Source: Arachidicoccus soli (GTDB taxonomy: Bacteria; Bacteroidota; Bacteroidia; Chitinophagales; Chitinophagaceae). From it: a stretch of DNA of 64,000 bases. The position numbers and the translations under genes were made by a program. How positions within the stretch are numbered: the stretch's first letter is position 1; each line of letters opens with the position of its first letter. Below, piece by piece: positions 1 through 7,979 of the stretch. Below the pieces are notes generated by a model. That model was not told where the DNA came from, made no database searches, and saw only the letters and a program-made list of their open reading frames with translations. Location of the stretch: contig NZ_CP032489.1 of the NCBI RefSeq assembly GCF_003600625.1, positions 310,001-374,000 of the forward strand. The letters are read 5' to 3'.

Positions 1-1
1 T

Positions 2-847
2 AAACAACAATTTGCCATTCCTATTGATAAATTTGGTGAGCAACAGCAAAAAGAGCATCTGCGCAAAATGCTTTTCCCTTTCATCTTAAGAAGGACAAAA
101 GAGCAAGTCGCAAAAGATCTTCCAGAAAAAACTGAGCAAGTTCTGTATTGCGAGATGGGTGCACAGCAAAGAAAGATTTATGATGCTTATCGCAACGATG
201 TGCGTGATAAAATTTTGGGCTTGATCGAGCAACAAGGTATGCAACGTTCGCAATTATCTATATTACAAGGATTAATGAAACTTCGTCAGATATGCGACAG
301 CCCTGCAATTATTAAAGAAGAAGATTATCCGAACCATTCGATAAAAATACATGAGCTGGGGAGTGAGTTAGAGGATAATCTGAGTAATCATAAAGCACTT
401 ATTTTCTCTCAATTCTTGGGGATGCTCGGTCTTATAAAAACAAAATTAGAAGAACTGGGGATTAAATATGAATATTTTGATGGAGGAACTTCAGTAAAGG
501 ATAGGGAAAAAGCTATTCAGAATTTTCAAAATGATGAGGAGTGTCGCGTGTTCCTCATTTCATTGAAAGCTGGCGGGGTAGGGCTCAATCTTACTGCGGC
601 AGATTATGTGTACATCGTAGATCCTTGGTGGAATCCGGCTGTGGAGCAACAAGCAATTGACCGCACACATCGTATTGGACAGACCAAAAATATCTTCGCT
701 TATCGTATGATTTGCAAAGACACAGTAGAAGATAAAATATTGTTGTTGCAAGAAAAGAAACGTGCACTTGCAAATGAGCTTATCGCTGATGAAAGTGGTT
801 TTGTGAAAAATCTTTCAAAAGCAGATATCGAATATTTATTCAGTTAG
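2..847 (+). CDS. SNF2-family DEAD/DEAH helicase, C-terminal part (partial)
   Basis: The reading frame is open from base 2, so the start lies outside the window; about 281 residues remain. What is left is the second RecA-like lobe of a SNF2/Rad54-type DNA translocase. It has an RRTK block early, a motif V region with SLKAGGVGLNL and, soon after, motif VI with QAIDRTHRIGQ, whose arginines contact ATP in this superfamily. The family remodels protein-DNA complexes with ATP hydrolysis; the specific target cannot be told from this part. It converges on argH with only 5 bases between the stop codons. Identification as SNF2 family is firm, the subfamily is not. Confidence 0.93.
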   Translation, partial: KQQFAIPIDKFGEQQQKEHLRKMLFPFILRRTKEQVAKDLPEKTEQVLYCEMGAQQRKIYDAYRNDVRDKILGLIEQQGMQRSQLSILQGLMKLRQICDSPAIIKEEDYPNHSIKIHELGSELEDNLSNHKALIFSQFLGMLGLIKTKLEELGIKYEYFDGGTSVKDREKAIQNFQNDEECRVFLISLKAGGVGLNLTAADYVYIVDPWWNPAVEQQAIDRTHRIGQTKNIFAYRMICKDTVEDKILLLQEKKRALANELIADESGFVKNLSKADIEYLFS

Positions 848-852
848 CGCTT

Positions 853-2184
853 TTATTTTACCAACTTATCTATTGCTATATGATATGTTTCGAAGTCAAA
901 ACTATGAATGGTCTTCTGCATATTCGTAACAATTTTATCGTTGCATAAATTGCCTAAACTGCCTTCATGCGTATGATGTACTTTGGTAGAATAACTAAAA
1001 TTACCTGCTTCTATTGCTAATCCTACTTGTTTATATGCATCACGGAATGGTATACCTTGTAACACCAATTTATTCACCTCCTCAACACTAAAAATATATT
1101 TGTATTTATCATCTTCCACAATATCTTCTTTTACTTGCATATTGCTCAGCATCAAACCGGCCATTTCAATACAATTTCTTAAGGTCGTGAATGCAGGAAA
1201 AAGATGCTCTTTTAATAATTGCAACTCCCGATGATAGCCTGAAGGTAAATTAGTCGTCATCATCATAACTTCATTAGGTAGAGCTTTTAGACGGTTGCAG
1301 TAACCTCTTATTAATTCAAAAACATCGGGGTTTTTTTTGTGCGGCATAATGCTGCTTCCTGTGGTCAATTGCGGGGGAAAGGAAATAAATGAAAAGTTTT
1401 GAGACAAATACAAACAAGCATCCATCGATAATTTGGCTAGCGTTTCAGCGATATTTGCCAGACCCATTGCTGTAATCCGCTCTGCTTTTCCTCTGCCCAT
1501 TTGTGCATATACGACATTGTAGTTTAAATCTGCAAAACCTAATAGATTCGTAGTGAGTGTTCTATTAATTGGGAAAGAAGAACCATAGCCTGCAGCGGAG
1601 CCTAGAGGGTTTTTATTCACAACTTCATATGCTGATTTCAGTACGTTTAAATCATCTACTAGGCTTTCAGCATAAGCACCTAGCCATAAACCAAAAGAAG
1701 AGGGCATGGCTATTTGTAAATGTGTGTAACCCGGCAATAATATATCTTTATACTGTTCGCTTTTTTCAATCAATAAATTGAAAAATTCTTGAACGGCAAT
1801 AACTGTTTGTTCTATTTCGTTGCGCAGATATAATTTTATATCGACTAAAACTTGATCATTGCGACTACGCGCAGAATGGATTTTTTTTCCAATATCGCCT
1901 AATTTTTCTGTCAGCAAAAACTCTACTTGCGAATGCACATCTTCCACATCATCTTGAATCTTGAAGGACCCATTTTGTATCGTTGCATAAATTTTTTTCA
2001 ATTCTGCTATTAATAAATCCTTTTCTTCATTAGTCAGTAAATCTATAGTAGCGAGCATTTCTGCATGAGCTATATTCCCTACTACATCAAAAGAGGCCAA
2101 CATTAAATCAAATTCACGATCTCTACCCACTGTAAATGTTTCTACTTCTTTTAAAGAGGTAATGTTTTTTTGCCAAAGCTTCAT
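853..2184 (-). CDS. argH: Argininosuccinate lyase
   Basis: Splits argininosuccinate into arginine and fumarate, the last step of arginine synthesis, in the cytoplasm. The fumarase/aspartase superfamily signature GSSIMPHKKNP is present in the C-terminal half, and SARSRNDQ, typical of this lyase, lies near residue 105. I start at the ATG giving MKLWQKN, about 443 residues, which fits the family; the frame stays open upstream to a TTG, but those residues do not resemble the family. The gene is on the same strand as the other arginine genes but is separated from them by a plus-strand gluconokinase and a small membrane gene, so it must have its own promoter or be reached by a very long transcript. 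I see no clear TAnnTTTG box in front of it. Confidence 0.95.
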   Translation of the reverse strand: MKLWQKNITSLKEVETFTVGRDREFDLMLASFDVVGNIAHAEMLATIDLLTNEEKDLLIAELKKIYATIQNGSFKIQDDVEDVHSQVEFLLTEKLGDIGKKIHSARSRNDQVLVDIKLYLRNEIEQTVIAVQEFFNLLIEKSEQYKDILLPGYTHLQIAMPSSFGLWLGAYAESLVDDLNVLKSAYEVVNKNPLGSAAGYGSSFPINRTLTTNLLGFADLNYNVVYAQMGRGKAERITAMGLANIAETLAKLSMDACLYLSQNFSFISFPPQLTTGSSIMPHKKNPDVFELIRGYCNRLKALPNEVMMMTTNLPSGYHRELQLLKEHLFPAFTTLRNCIEMAGLMLSNMQVKEDIVEDDKYKYIFSVEEVNKLVLQGIPFRDAYKQVGLAIEAGNFSYSTKVHHTHEGSLGNLCNDKIVTNMQKTIHSFDFETYHIAIDKLVK

Positions 2185-2279
2185 TGCATATATTTTTAAG
2201 GAATCGATAATCTTTTTCTGCTGCAAAGAAACGCTTTTATTCTATTTTGATATATCTTTAAACACATAATTATTGAAAG

Positions 2280-2801
2280 ATGAAAGGGAAATGTGTAATT
2301 GTAATGGGTGTATCTGGCTGTGGAAAATCCACTATTGCCAAAGCGATAGCCAAAGATATGAATGCCACCTTTTTGGAAGGAGATGATTTTCATTCGCAAA
2401 GTAATATAGATAAAATGAAAGCGGGCATTCCGCTTACGGATGAAGATAGGCGGGGATGGCTGGAAAGTATTCATGCAAAAATAGAATCATTCACTGAAAA
2501 TGGAAGTGATTGTGTAGTGTCTTGCTCTGCGTTAAAACATAAGTATAGAGATGTTTTGCGGGAAAACTTAGAGCATATTTTATTTGTATATTTAAAGGGG
2601 TCTTTCGAATTAATACATAGCTGGATGGAAAAGCGGAAACATCATTTTATGCCACCTGAGCTTCTAAAGAGTCAATTCGATACTTTAGAAGAGCCAAATG
2701 CAGATGAAAAAGATGTAATCACCGCTGAGATAAATAAAGATATTGATGATGAAATGCTCAATATTTTGCAACAATTAAAGGAAAGAAATTTTTTTTCTTA
2801 G
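2280..2801 (+). CDS. gntK: Gluconokinase
   Basis: Phosphorylates D-gluconate to 6-phosphogluconate with ATP, feeding the pentose phosphate or Entner-Doudoroff routes. The 173-residue length is normal for the GntK family of the P-loop kinases. The Walker A motif GVSGCGKST is at residues 10-18, followed by the family block EGDDFHSQSNIDKM and later the CSALKHKYRD and HFMPPELLKSQFDTLEEP segments that are very typical of GntK. It is divergent from argH and is not obviously part of a gluconate operon: no transporter or dehydratase is next to it. The small membrane gene downstream is 89 bases away. The position splits the arginine cluster. Confidence 0.93.
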   Translation: MKGKCVIVMGVSGCGKSTIAKAIAKDMNATFLEGDDFHSQSNIDKMKAGIPLTDEDRRGWLESIHAKIESFTENGSDCVVSCSALKHKYRDVLRENLEHILFVYLKGSFELIHSWMEKRKHHFMPPELLKSQFDTLEEPNADEKDVITAEINKDIDDEMLNILQQLKERNFFS

Positions 2802-2890
2802 AATGCGACAAAGCATTATTAAGAAAGATTTTTTAACTTTAAAATGTAAAATGGCTAAAAAGTTTCAGTAACTATATAATAAGAAAAGAG

Positions 2891-3142
2891 ATGGAGACGC
2901 AATCAAATAAAAATAAGCACAATCTTTTTGATTTAAAACATCTTAATAAAAGCAAGATAATTTGGCTGACGCTTTTATGGATTATTGCCATTGGTTGTTG
3001 TATTATTTCCATAAGTGACAACTTTACTAAGTCTATTTTTCAAAAAAAATACTTGACTATTTGGATCATAATGATTGCTTCCACTTATACCATAATAAAA
3101 ATCCATTTGGATTATTTCCGAAATAAGAATAAGCAACCTTAA
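2891..3142 (+). CDS. Small two-helix membrane protein, unknown
   Basis: An 83-residue protein with a charged N-terminus rich in Asn and Lys, then two hydrophobic stretches (about residues 23-43 and 55-72) that look like transmembrane helices, and a short basic tail. I do not recognise a family. The start ATG follows AAGAAAAGAG, a reasonable purine-rich site. Its stop codon overlaps the stop of the convergent argE-like gene by four bases (TTAA read on both strands), which argues that the ends of both genes are real. It may be co-transcribed with gntK. Function unknown. Confidence 0.6.
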   Translation: METQSNKNKHNLFDLKHLNKSKIIWLTLLWIIAIGCCIISISDNFTKSIFQKKYLTIWIIMIASTYTIIKIHLDYFRNKNKQP

Positions 3143-4248
3143 AAATCTTTTCCCATTCTTTCCAACATCTTAACGTATGTTTCTATACCATCCTTTATTT
3201 CATTAACGATAATAAATTCGTCTGCTGTATGGCTGCGTGCACTGTCGCCCGGGCCACATTTTAAAGCTGGAAAAGGCATTAAAGCCTTATCAGAACAAGT
3301 AGGTGAGCCATAAGGTTTATTTCCCAACTTTATTCCAGCTTGAACTAATGGATGCTCTACTTCAATTCTGGAAGAGCGAAGACGAATACTTCTTTCTTTA
3401 AAGTCGCTTTGAATGTTTTTACGGATAATATCCATCACCTCTTCGTGCGTATAACAATCGGGTAATCGCAAATCCACAACAAAATTGCAAGTGGCCGGCA
3501 CTACATTGTGGGCCTTATTTTCGGTTTCTATTACCGTAACTGTTTGCTTTACTTCGCCCAGCCATTCCGAGACTTTTGGGTATTTATAAGTACTAAACCA
3601 GGCAATATCTTGCATCGCTTTATATAAGGCATTATCGCCCTCGTTGCGCGCTGCATGACCGGCTCTGCCATTTGCTACCACATCTAAAACCATCAATCCT
3701 TTTTCGGCAATAGCTAATTGCATTTTGGTGGGCTCGCCCACAACTGCAAACCATTTATCTTTATTATTTTTAAAATCGGGATTCAGTAAACTTTCTAAAA
3801 ATTTATCATAAATAAGCAATGCTTCAATACCATTTTTACCGGTAATTTCTTCTTCGGCAGTAGCTGCCATGACTACATTAAATGAAAGATTTTCTTTATT
3901 GTAAAAATGAACGAAAGTCGCGATTAAAGAAACCAAACATCCGCCAGCATCATTGCTGCCGAGACCATAGAGTTTTCCATTTTCTTCGATGGGCGTAAAA
4001 GGGTCTTTGGTGTATTTGGGATTGGGCTTTACCGTATCATGATGTGAATTCAATACTACTGTAGGTTTTGACGAATCGAAATATTTGTTTAATGCCCAAA
4101 CATTATTTAAATAGCGTTGAGCAGGAATATTTTTATCAAGCAAAAACTGTTCTATAATAGTAGCTGTTTTATCTTCTTCTTTTGAGAAAGAAGGCGTAGC
4201 AATTAATTGTTTTAATAACGTAATCGCATCTATGAATAAGTGTTCCAT
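3139..4248 (-). CDS. argE: M20 metallohydrolase, N-acyl-citrulline/ornithine deacylase (ArgE/DapE type)
   Basis: A 369-residue M20 peptidase-family protein. The di-metal site is visible as SHHDTV (His69, Asp71), Asp100 in GSNDAGG and AEEE at 131-134, with the later VGEPT and GPGDSARSHTADE blocks. In the Bacteroidota arginine route carbamoylation happens on the N-acylated ornithine, so the expected reaction is removal of the acyl group (acetyl or succinyl) from N-acyl-citrulline rather than from acetylornithine. It is the last gene of the minus-strand arginine operon, 56 bases behind argB. DapE-like desuccinylase is the main alternative reading by homology, and it would fit succinyl substrates equally well. 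Confidence 0.88.
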   Translation of the reverse strand: MEHLFIDAITLLKQLIATPSFSKEEDKTATIIEQFLLDKNIPAQRYLNNVWALNKYFDSSKPTVVLNSHHDTVKPNPKYTKDPFTPIEENGKLYGLGSNDAGGCLVSLIATFVHFYNKENLSFNVVMAATAEEEITGKNGIEALLIYDKFLESLLNPDFKNNKDKWFAVVGEPTKMQLAIAEKGLMVLDVVANGRAGHAARNEGDNALYKAMQDIAWFSTYKYPKVSEWLGEVKQTVTVIETENKAHNVVPATCNFVVDLRLPDCYTHEEVMDIIRKNIQSDFKERSIRLRSSRIEVEHPLVQAGIKLGNKPYGSPTCSDKALMPFPALKCGPGDSARSHTADEFIIVNEIKDGIETYVKMLERMGKDF

Positions 4249-4304
4249 TTATTGTTTTTAATTCAAAAAAAGGCAATAATGATTTAATAAATCATATGCC
4301 ATTA

Positions 4305-5096
4305 TTACTTTATCAGTGTTCCTTCTGTTTTACTTGTTATATTTTGTAGCAAGTCTTTGGCATCGCCAATCAATACGTCTTTTACTCCTGCATTAATGGC
4401 ATCAAAAGCATTCTCTATTTTTGGAATAATGCCTTCAAATAATTTATTTTCTTGCAAAAGGTGTTGGTATTTTTCTTTGTTAATTAAACGAATGACAGAA
4501 TTCTCATCATCTACATTTTCCAATACACCTTTCTTTTCAAAACAATACATCAAACGTACATCATATAACTTCGACAATGCAACGGACAAGGCAGAAGCAA
4601 TAGTATCAGCATTGGTATTGAGAATATGGCCTTCCCCATCATGTGTAAGCGCTGCAAATACAGGAACAATATCGGCGCTCAGTAATAATTCTAAACTATT
4701 AATTTTTAATTCTTCAATATTTATATCGCCGACCCATCCAAAATCAATATCTTTTACAGGGCGCTTTTTGGCAGGAATAATATTGGCATCAGCTCCGGTT
4801 AAACCAATCGCATTACAATTTTTCTGCTGCAACTGTGCTACTATTTTTTTATTGACTAATCCGCCGTATACCATTGTTACTAGATCAATAGTATGGTCAT
4901 CTGTGATTCTGCGACCATTAATATAGTTAGGCTTTAGACCAAGTTGCTCACCAATTTTAGTGGCGATTTTCCCACCGCCGTGCACGAGGATTTTCTTCCC
5001 ATCAATTTCAGAGAAGTTCTCTAAAAAAGAAGAAAGGGTTTCTTCATTATCGATTACGTTGCCGCCAATTTTTATAATAAATAAAGAAGATTTCAA
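4305..5096 (-). CDS. argB: N-acetyl(acyl)glutamate kinase
   Basis: Phosphorylates the gamma-carboxyl of N-acylglutamate, the second step of arginine synthesis. The 263-residue amino-acid-kinase fold shows KIGGNVI at the N-terminus, VHGGGK near residue 38, GLTGADAN, LNTNADTIAS and KIENAFDAINAGV, all in the usual order. There is no in-frame ATG before the conserved beta-strand; the best start is TTG at 5094-5096, 20 bases after the MORN gene stop. A TTG start suggests modest or coupled translation. The gene lies in the middle of the arginine operon. Whether it acts on acetyl- or succinyl-glutamate cannot be read from these motifs. Confidence 0.93.
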   Translation of the reverse strand: MKSSLFIIKIGGNVIDNEETLSSFLENFSEIDGKKILVHGGGKIATKIGEQLGLKPNYINGRRITDDHTIDLVTMVYGGLVNKKIVAQLQQKNCNAIGLTGADANIIPAKKRPVKDIDFGWVGDINIEELKINSLELLLSADIVPVFAALTHDGEGHILNTNADTIASALSVALSKLYDVRLMYCFEKKGVLENVDDENSVIRLINKEKYQHLLQENKLFEGIIPKIENAFDAINAGVKDVLIGDAKDLLQNITSKTEGTLIK

Positions 5097-5116
5097 ATTA
5101 CCAAGAATTTTAAATT

Positions 5117-5599
5117 TTATTTAATCAGTTTACCATTTTTATATACTTGAGTTGTCTTTGTCCCATCTTCATTGTAAATATTCCATTCTCCATCATATAC
5201 TCCGTCTTTCCAATTTCCTATTCCTCTTAAATGCCCATCCTCATACCAATATTTATGAGTTCCATCGGGCTTGCCATCTACAAAATTTCCTTCACGAGCT
5301 TCATTCCCGTTTAAATTCCAGAATTTCCAATAACCATTTCTCTTTCCATTCTTTATTGTTCCTTGTGAATATACTTTACCATTCAAATAATAAATAATTT
5401 TTTGCCCATCCGCGATTGGCATGAATTGTAAATTCTTTAATCTTGATGAATCAAGCAAACTACCATTTTTTATAAAATCAGATTTGGATATTATAGTATC
5501 TCCAAGGTGAATTTCATATTTATCTAAATCAATGTTTTGTGTAAATGACTTTACACCAAAACATAATACACAAAATAAGATAAATATTAGTCGCTTCAT
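5117..5599 (-). CDS. Secreted MORN-repeat (YwqK-like) protein
   Basis: 160 residues with an N-terminal signal peptide (MKRLIFILFCVLCFG then SFTQ) and a C-terminal half built of MORN-variant repeats: YLNGKVYSQGTIKNGKRNG, YWKFWNLNGNEAREGNFVDG, YWYEDGHLRGIGNWKDG and EWNIYNEDG. Proteins of this type are very common in Bacteroidota and are often annotated as YwqK antitoxin-like without experimental support. It probably ends up in the periplasm. It sits between argF' and argB in the arginine operon with short spacers (26 and 20 bases), so it is probably co-transcribed although no arginine role is known for this family. I infer no toxin partner here. Confidence 0.8.
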   Translation of the reverse strand: MKRLIFILFCVLCFGVKSFTQNIDLDKYEIHLGDTIISKSDFIKNGSLLDSSRLKNLQFMPIADGQKIIYYLNGKVYSQGTIKNGKRNGYWKFWNLNGNEAREGNFVDGKPDGTHKYWYEDGHLRGIGNWKDGVYDGEWNIYNEDGTKTTQVYKNGKLIK

Positions 5600-5625
5600 T
5601 TTATCAAAATTAATTCAATTACTAT

Positions 5626-6642
5626 TTACTTCAGCAATTCGCTAATTACTGCCTGCGCCGCCCAGACCCGATTAGCTGCTTCCTGAGTGACAATGCTGTG
5701 CGAACTATCTAACACATCGTCACTTAATTCAACATTGCGCCTTACCGGAAGACAATGCATCACACGCGCATCATTAGTTGTTTTTAATTTATCTAAAGAG
5801 AGCATCCAAGCAGGATCATTCTCATATATTTTGCCATAATCTTCATAAGTACTCCAATTTTTTACATACACAAAATCTGCATCTTTCAATGCTTCATCTT
5901 GGTTGGTTGTAATAGTAGCGCCTTTGGTGAACTGTTCTGCTAACTGATAATTCTCCGGATGTGCTATCACAAATTCCCCTGTCCCTTTCCAGGCATTCAT
6001 CCACTGGGAAAAACTATTCGCCACACATTGTGGAAGTGGCTTTATATGAGGTGCCCAGGTTAATACAATCTTTGGCTTACGTCCAAGGGGTTTTGCTTGT
6101 AGAATCTCAGTAATAGTTGTGACGTCAGTAAGGCTTTGCAACGGATGTAAAGTTGCGCTTTCTAAACTTATCACCGGGCGCCCACAATACCTTACAAATG
6201 CATTGATAAAAAGTTCGCTATAATCATCTTCTCTATTTACGAGTTGTGGAAAAGTACGAATACATAATATATCGAAATAGCTGCCTAATACGGGACCCGC
6301 ATCTTTTATATGTTCCGATGTGTTACCACTCATCACTACGCCATCTTCAAATTCTAACTGCCAGCCTTCTTTATCTACATTAAATACTATTGCTTCCATT
6401 CCTAAATTCCTGGCAGCTATCTGTGTGCTCAAACGCGTACGCAGACTAGGATTAAGAAATAATAATCCAATACGTTTGTTTATCCCTAAAGTTGCATCCT
6501 TAAGCGGATTTACTTTGTACGCCAAAGCCTTTTTTACAAGGGCATCAATGTCATTTACATCTTCAACGGAAGTAAATTTTTTAAGTTTATTGTCGCCTAT
6601 TTTCCATTCTTTGAGTAGCCCTGAGGGAATAGAATCGTCCAT
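5626..6642 (-). CDS. argF': N-acyl-L-ornithine carbamoyltransferase (predicted N-succinylornithine type)
   Basis: Transfers carbamoyl from carbamoyl phosphate to the delta-amine of an N-acylated ornithine. The carbamoyl-phosphate loop reads SLRTR at 66-70, and HCLPVRRN near the C-terminus is the binding motif of this AOTC/SOTC subgroup; the whole protein lines up from memory with Bacteroides fragilis SOTCase, including PLPQ and EAANR. The residue equivalent to Xanthomonas AOTCase Glu92 and B. fragilis Pro90 is Ser109 (in SGNTSEH). Published mutagenesis of AOTCase, as I recall it, converted Glu92 to Ser, Pro, Ala or Val with a switch to succinylornithine. I therefore infer succinyl specificity. 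It starts at ATG with a 20-residue extension before the shared KKFTSVED start region. Confidence 0.93.
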   Translation of the reverse strand: MDDSIPSGLLKEWKIGDNKLKKFTSVEDVNDIDALVKKALAYKVNPLKDATLGINKRIGLLFLNPSLRTRLSTQIAARNLGMEAIVFNVDKEGWQLEFEDGVVMSGNTSEHIKDAGPVLGSYFDILCIRTFPQLVNREDDYSELFINAFVRYCGRPVISLESATLHPLQSLTDVTTITEILQAKPLGRKPKIVLTWAPHIKPLPQCVANSFSQWMNAWKGTGEFVIAHPENYQLAEQFTKGATITTNQDEALKDADFVYVKNWSTYEDYGKIYENDPAWMLSLDKLKTTNDARVMHCLPVRRNVELSDDVLDSSHSIVTQEAANRVWAAQAVISELLK

Positions 6643-6688
6643 CTTTTTTTAAATATTTAATTTATAAAGAGAAAATATATTGTACAAA

Positions 6689-7849
6689 CTAAGACTCTGT
6701 AACTACGGTAGAAAGCGTTGCAATTTCTTCTTTCAACACATCCAAAAATTCATCCACTTGTTTTTTAGCAATTGCCAGAGAAGGCAACAAACGAATAACA
6801 TTTGGATTGGCGGCACCGGTAAAAATATGGTGATTGAATAATAGATTTTTTCTTAAATCTTTTAGGGCATCTGGCACATCAAAACCTATCATTAATCCTT
6901 TACCACGCAAATTTTCTATACCATCTATGCTTTTTAAACGATTGAAAAGGTAGGTGCCACGTAGCTTTGCTTGTTCAATCAGGTTTTCTTTTTCTATTAC
7001 TTCCAGCACTGCCAAAGCCGCCGCACAAGCAAGATGATTGCCCCCAAAAGTAGTTCCTAACATGCCAAATTTGGCTTCGATTTTTGGAGAAATCAAAACG
7101 CCTCCGATAGGAAATCCATTGCCCATTCCTTTAGCCATTGTATAAATATCTGCATCTACGCCAGCATAATCGTGCGAGAAAAATTTACCACTTCTTCCAT
7201 AACCGCATTGCACGCTGTCGGCAATATAGATAGCACCATATTTGTCACACAAAGAACGTATTTTTTGCAAGAAAGATTCGTCTGCAATTCTGATACCGCC
7301 TACCCCTTGTATGCCTTCGATAATTACGGATGAAATTTCTTTTCCATTTTCTGCGAAGTATTTTTCTAAAGCTTTCTCATCATTAAAAGGCAAGAAGATT
7401 ATATTTTCCGTTTCATTTACCGGTGCCACAATCTTCTGATTATCTGTTGCGGCTACCGCTAAGGAAGTACGACCATGAAAAGATTTTTTGAATGCAATAA
7501 TTTTCTTTCTTCCATTATGAAAAGAAGCCAATTTCATAGCATTCTCATTCGCTTCTGCACCACTGTTACACAAAAAAAGTTGATAATCTGTTTTGCCGCT
7601 TATCTGACACAATTTAGCAGCCAACTCTTCTTGTAAAGGAATTTTTATGGAATTAGAATAAAAGGCAATTTTGTGTAATTGATCTTCAATTCGTTGTACC
7701 CAATGGGGGTGTGTATGACCGATAGAGATTACGGCGTGACCGCCATACATATCTAGATACTGCACGCCATTATCATCCCAGACATAAGAACCAATGCCTT
7801 TCGTGATAGTGATGTCGTTGATTGGGTAAACGTTGAAAAGATTGTTCAT
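6689..7849 (-). CDS. argD: N-acyl-ornithine aminotransferase
   Basis: PLP-dependent class III aminotransferase, 386 residues, converting N-acyl-glutamate semialdehyde to N-acyl-ornithine. The CNSGAEANENAMKLA block begins at 94, Asp211 in DSVQCGYGRSG should bind the pyridine nitrogen, and Lys240 in TMAKGMGNGFPIGG should form the Schiff base. TTFGGNHLA for the phosphate follows. The start ATG overlaps the stop of a 37-codon upstream ORF in an ATGA arrangement, suggesting translational coupling. It is followed 46 bases later by argF'. Confidence 0.94.
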   Translation of the reverse strand: MNNLFNVYPINDITITKGIGSYVWDDNGVQYLDMYGGHAVISIGHTHPHWVQRIEDQLHKIAFYSNSIKIPLQEELAAKLCQISGKTDYQLFLCNSGAEANENAMKLASFHNGRKKIIAFKKSFHGRTSLAVAATDNQKIVAPVNETENIIFLPFNDEKALEKYFAENGKEISSVIIEGIQGVGGIRIADESFLQKIRSLCDKYGAIYIADSVQCGYGRSGKFFSHDYAGVDADIYTMAKGMGNGFPIGGVLISPKIEAKFGMLGTTFGGNHLACAAALAVLEVIEKENLIEQAKLRGTYLFNRLKSIDGIENLRGKGLMIGFDVPDALKDLRKNLLFNHHIFTGAANPNVIRLLPSLAIAKKQVDEFLDVLKEEIATLSTVVTES

Positions 7850-7959
7850 ATATTTTGCTTAATGCCTATGCTTAGAGACAAAGCCCAAAGCTTGAAGCGA
7901 TGATAATTTTTATTTTCTAATATCTTTTGTGCGATTGATAAGTATTGATTTTCGTTCAT
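7846..7959 (-). CDS. Possible 37-residue small protein coupled to argD
   Basis: A short ATG-initiated ORF fills the space between argC and argD. It begins 20 bases after the argC stop and ends with TGA overlapping the argD ATG. The product would start MNENQYLSIAQKILENKNYH and end in a basic-hydrophobic tail. I do not recognise it. The evidence is only position and the ATGA overlap; chance is possible at this length. It could be a real microprotein, a translational coupler, or the remnant of a longer gene. Confidence 0.35.
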   Translation of the reverse strand: MNENQYLSIAQKILENKNYHRFKLWALSLSIGIKQNI

Positions 7960-7979
7960 TTTACTTTTGCCTTCTGCCC

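Noticed and set aside
4357-4926. Plus-strand ORF of 189 codons
   Set aside because: It is fully antisense to argB, whose motifs are complete.
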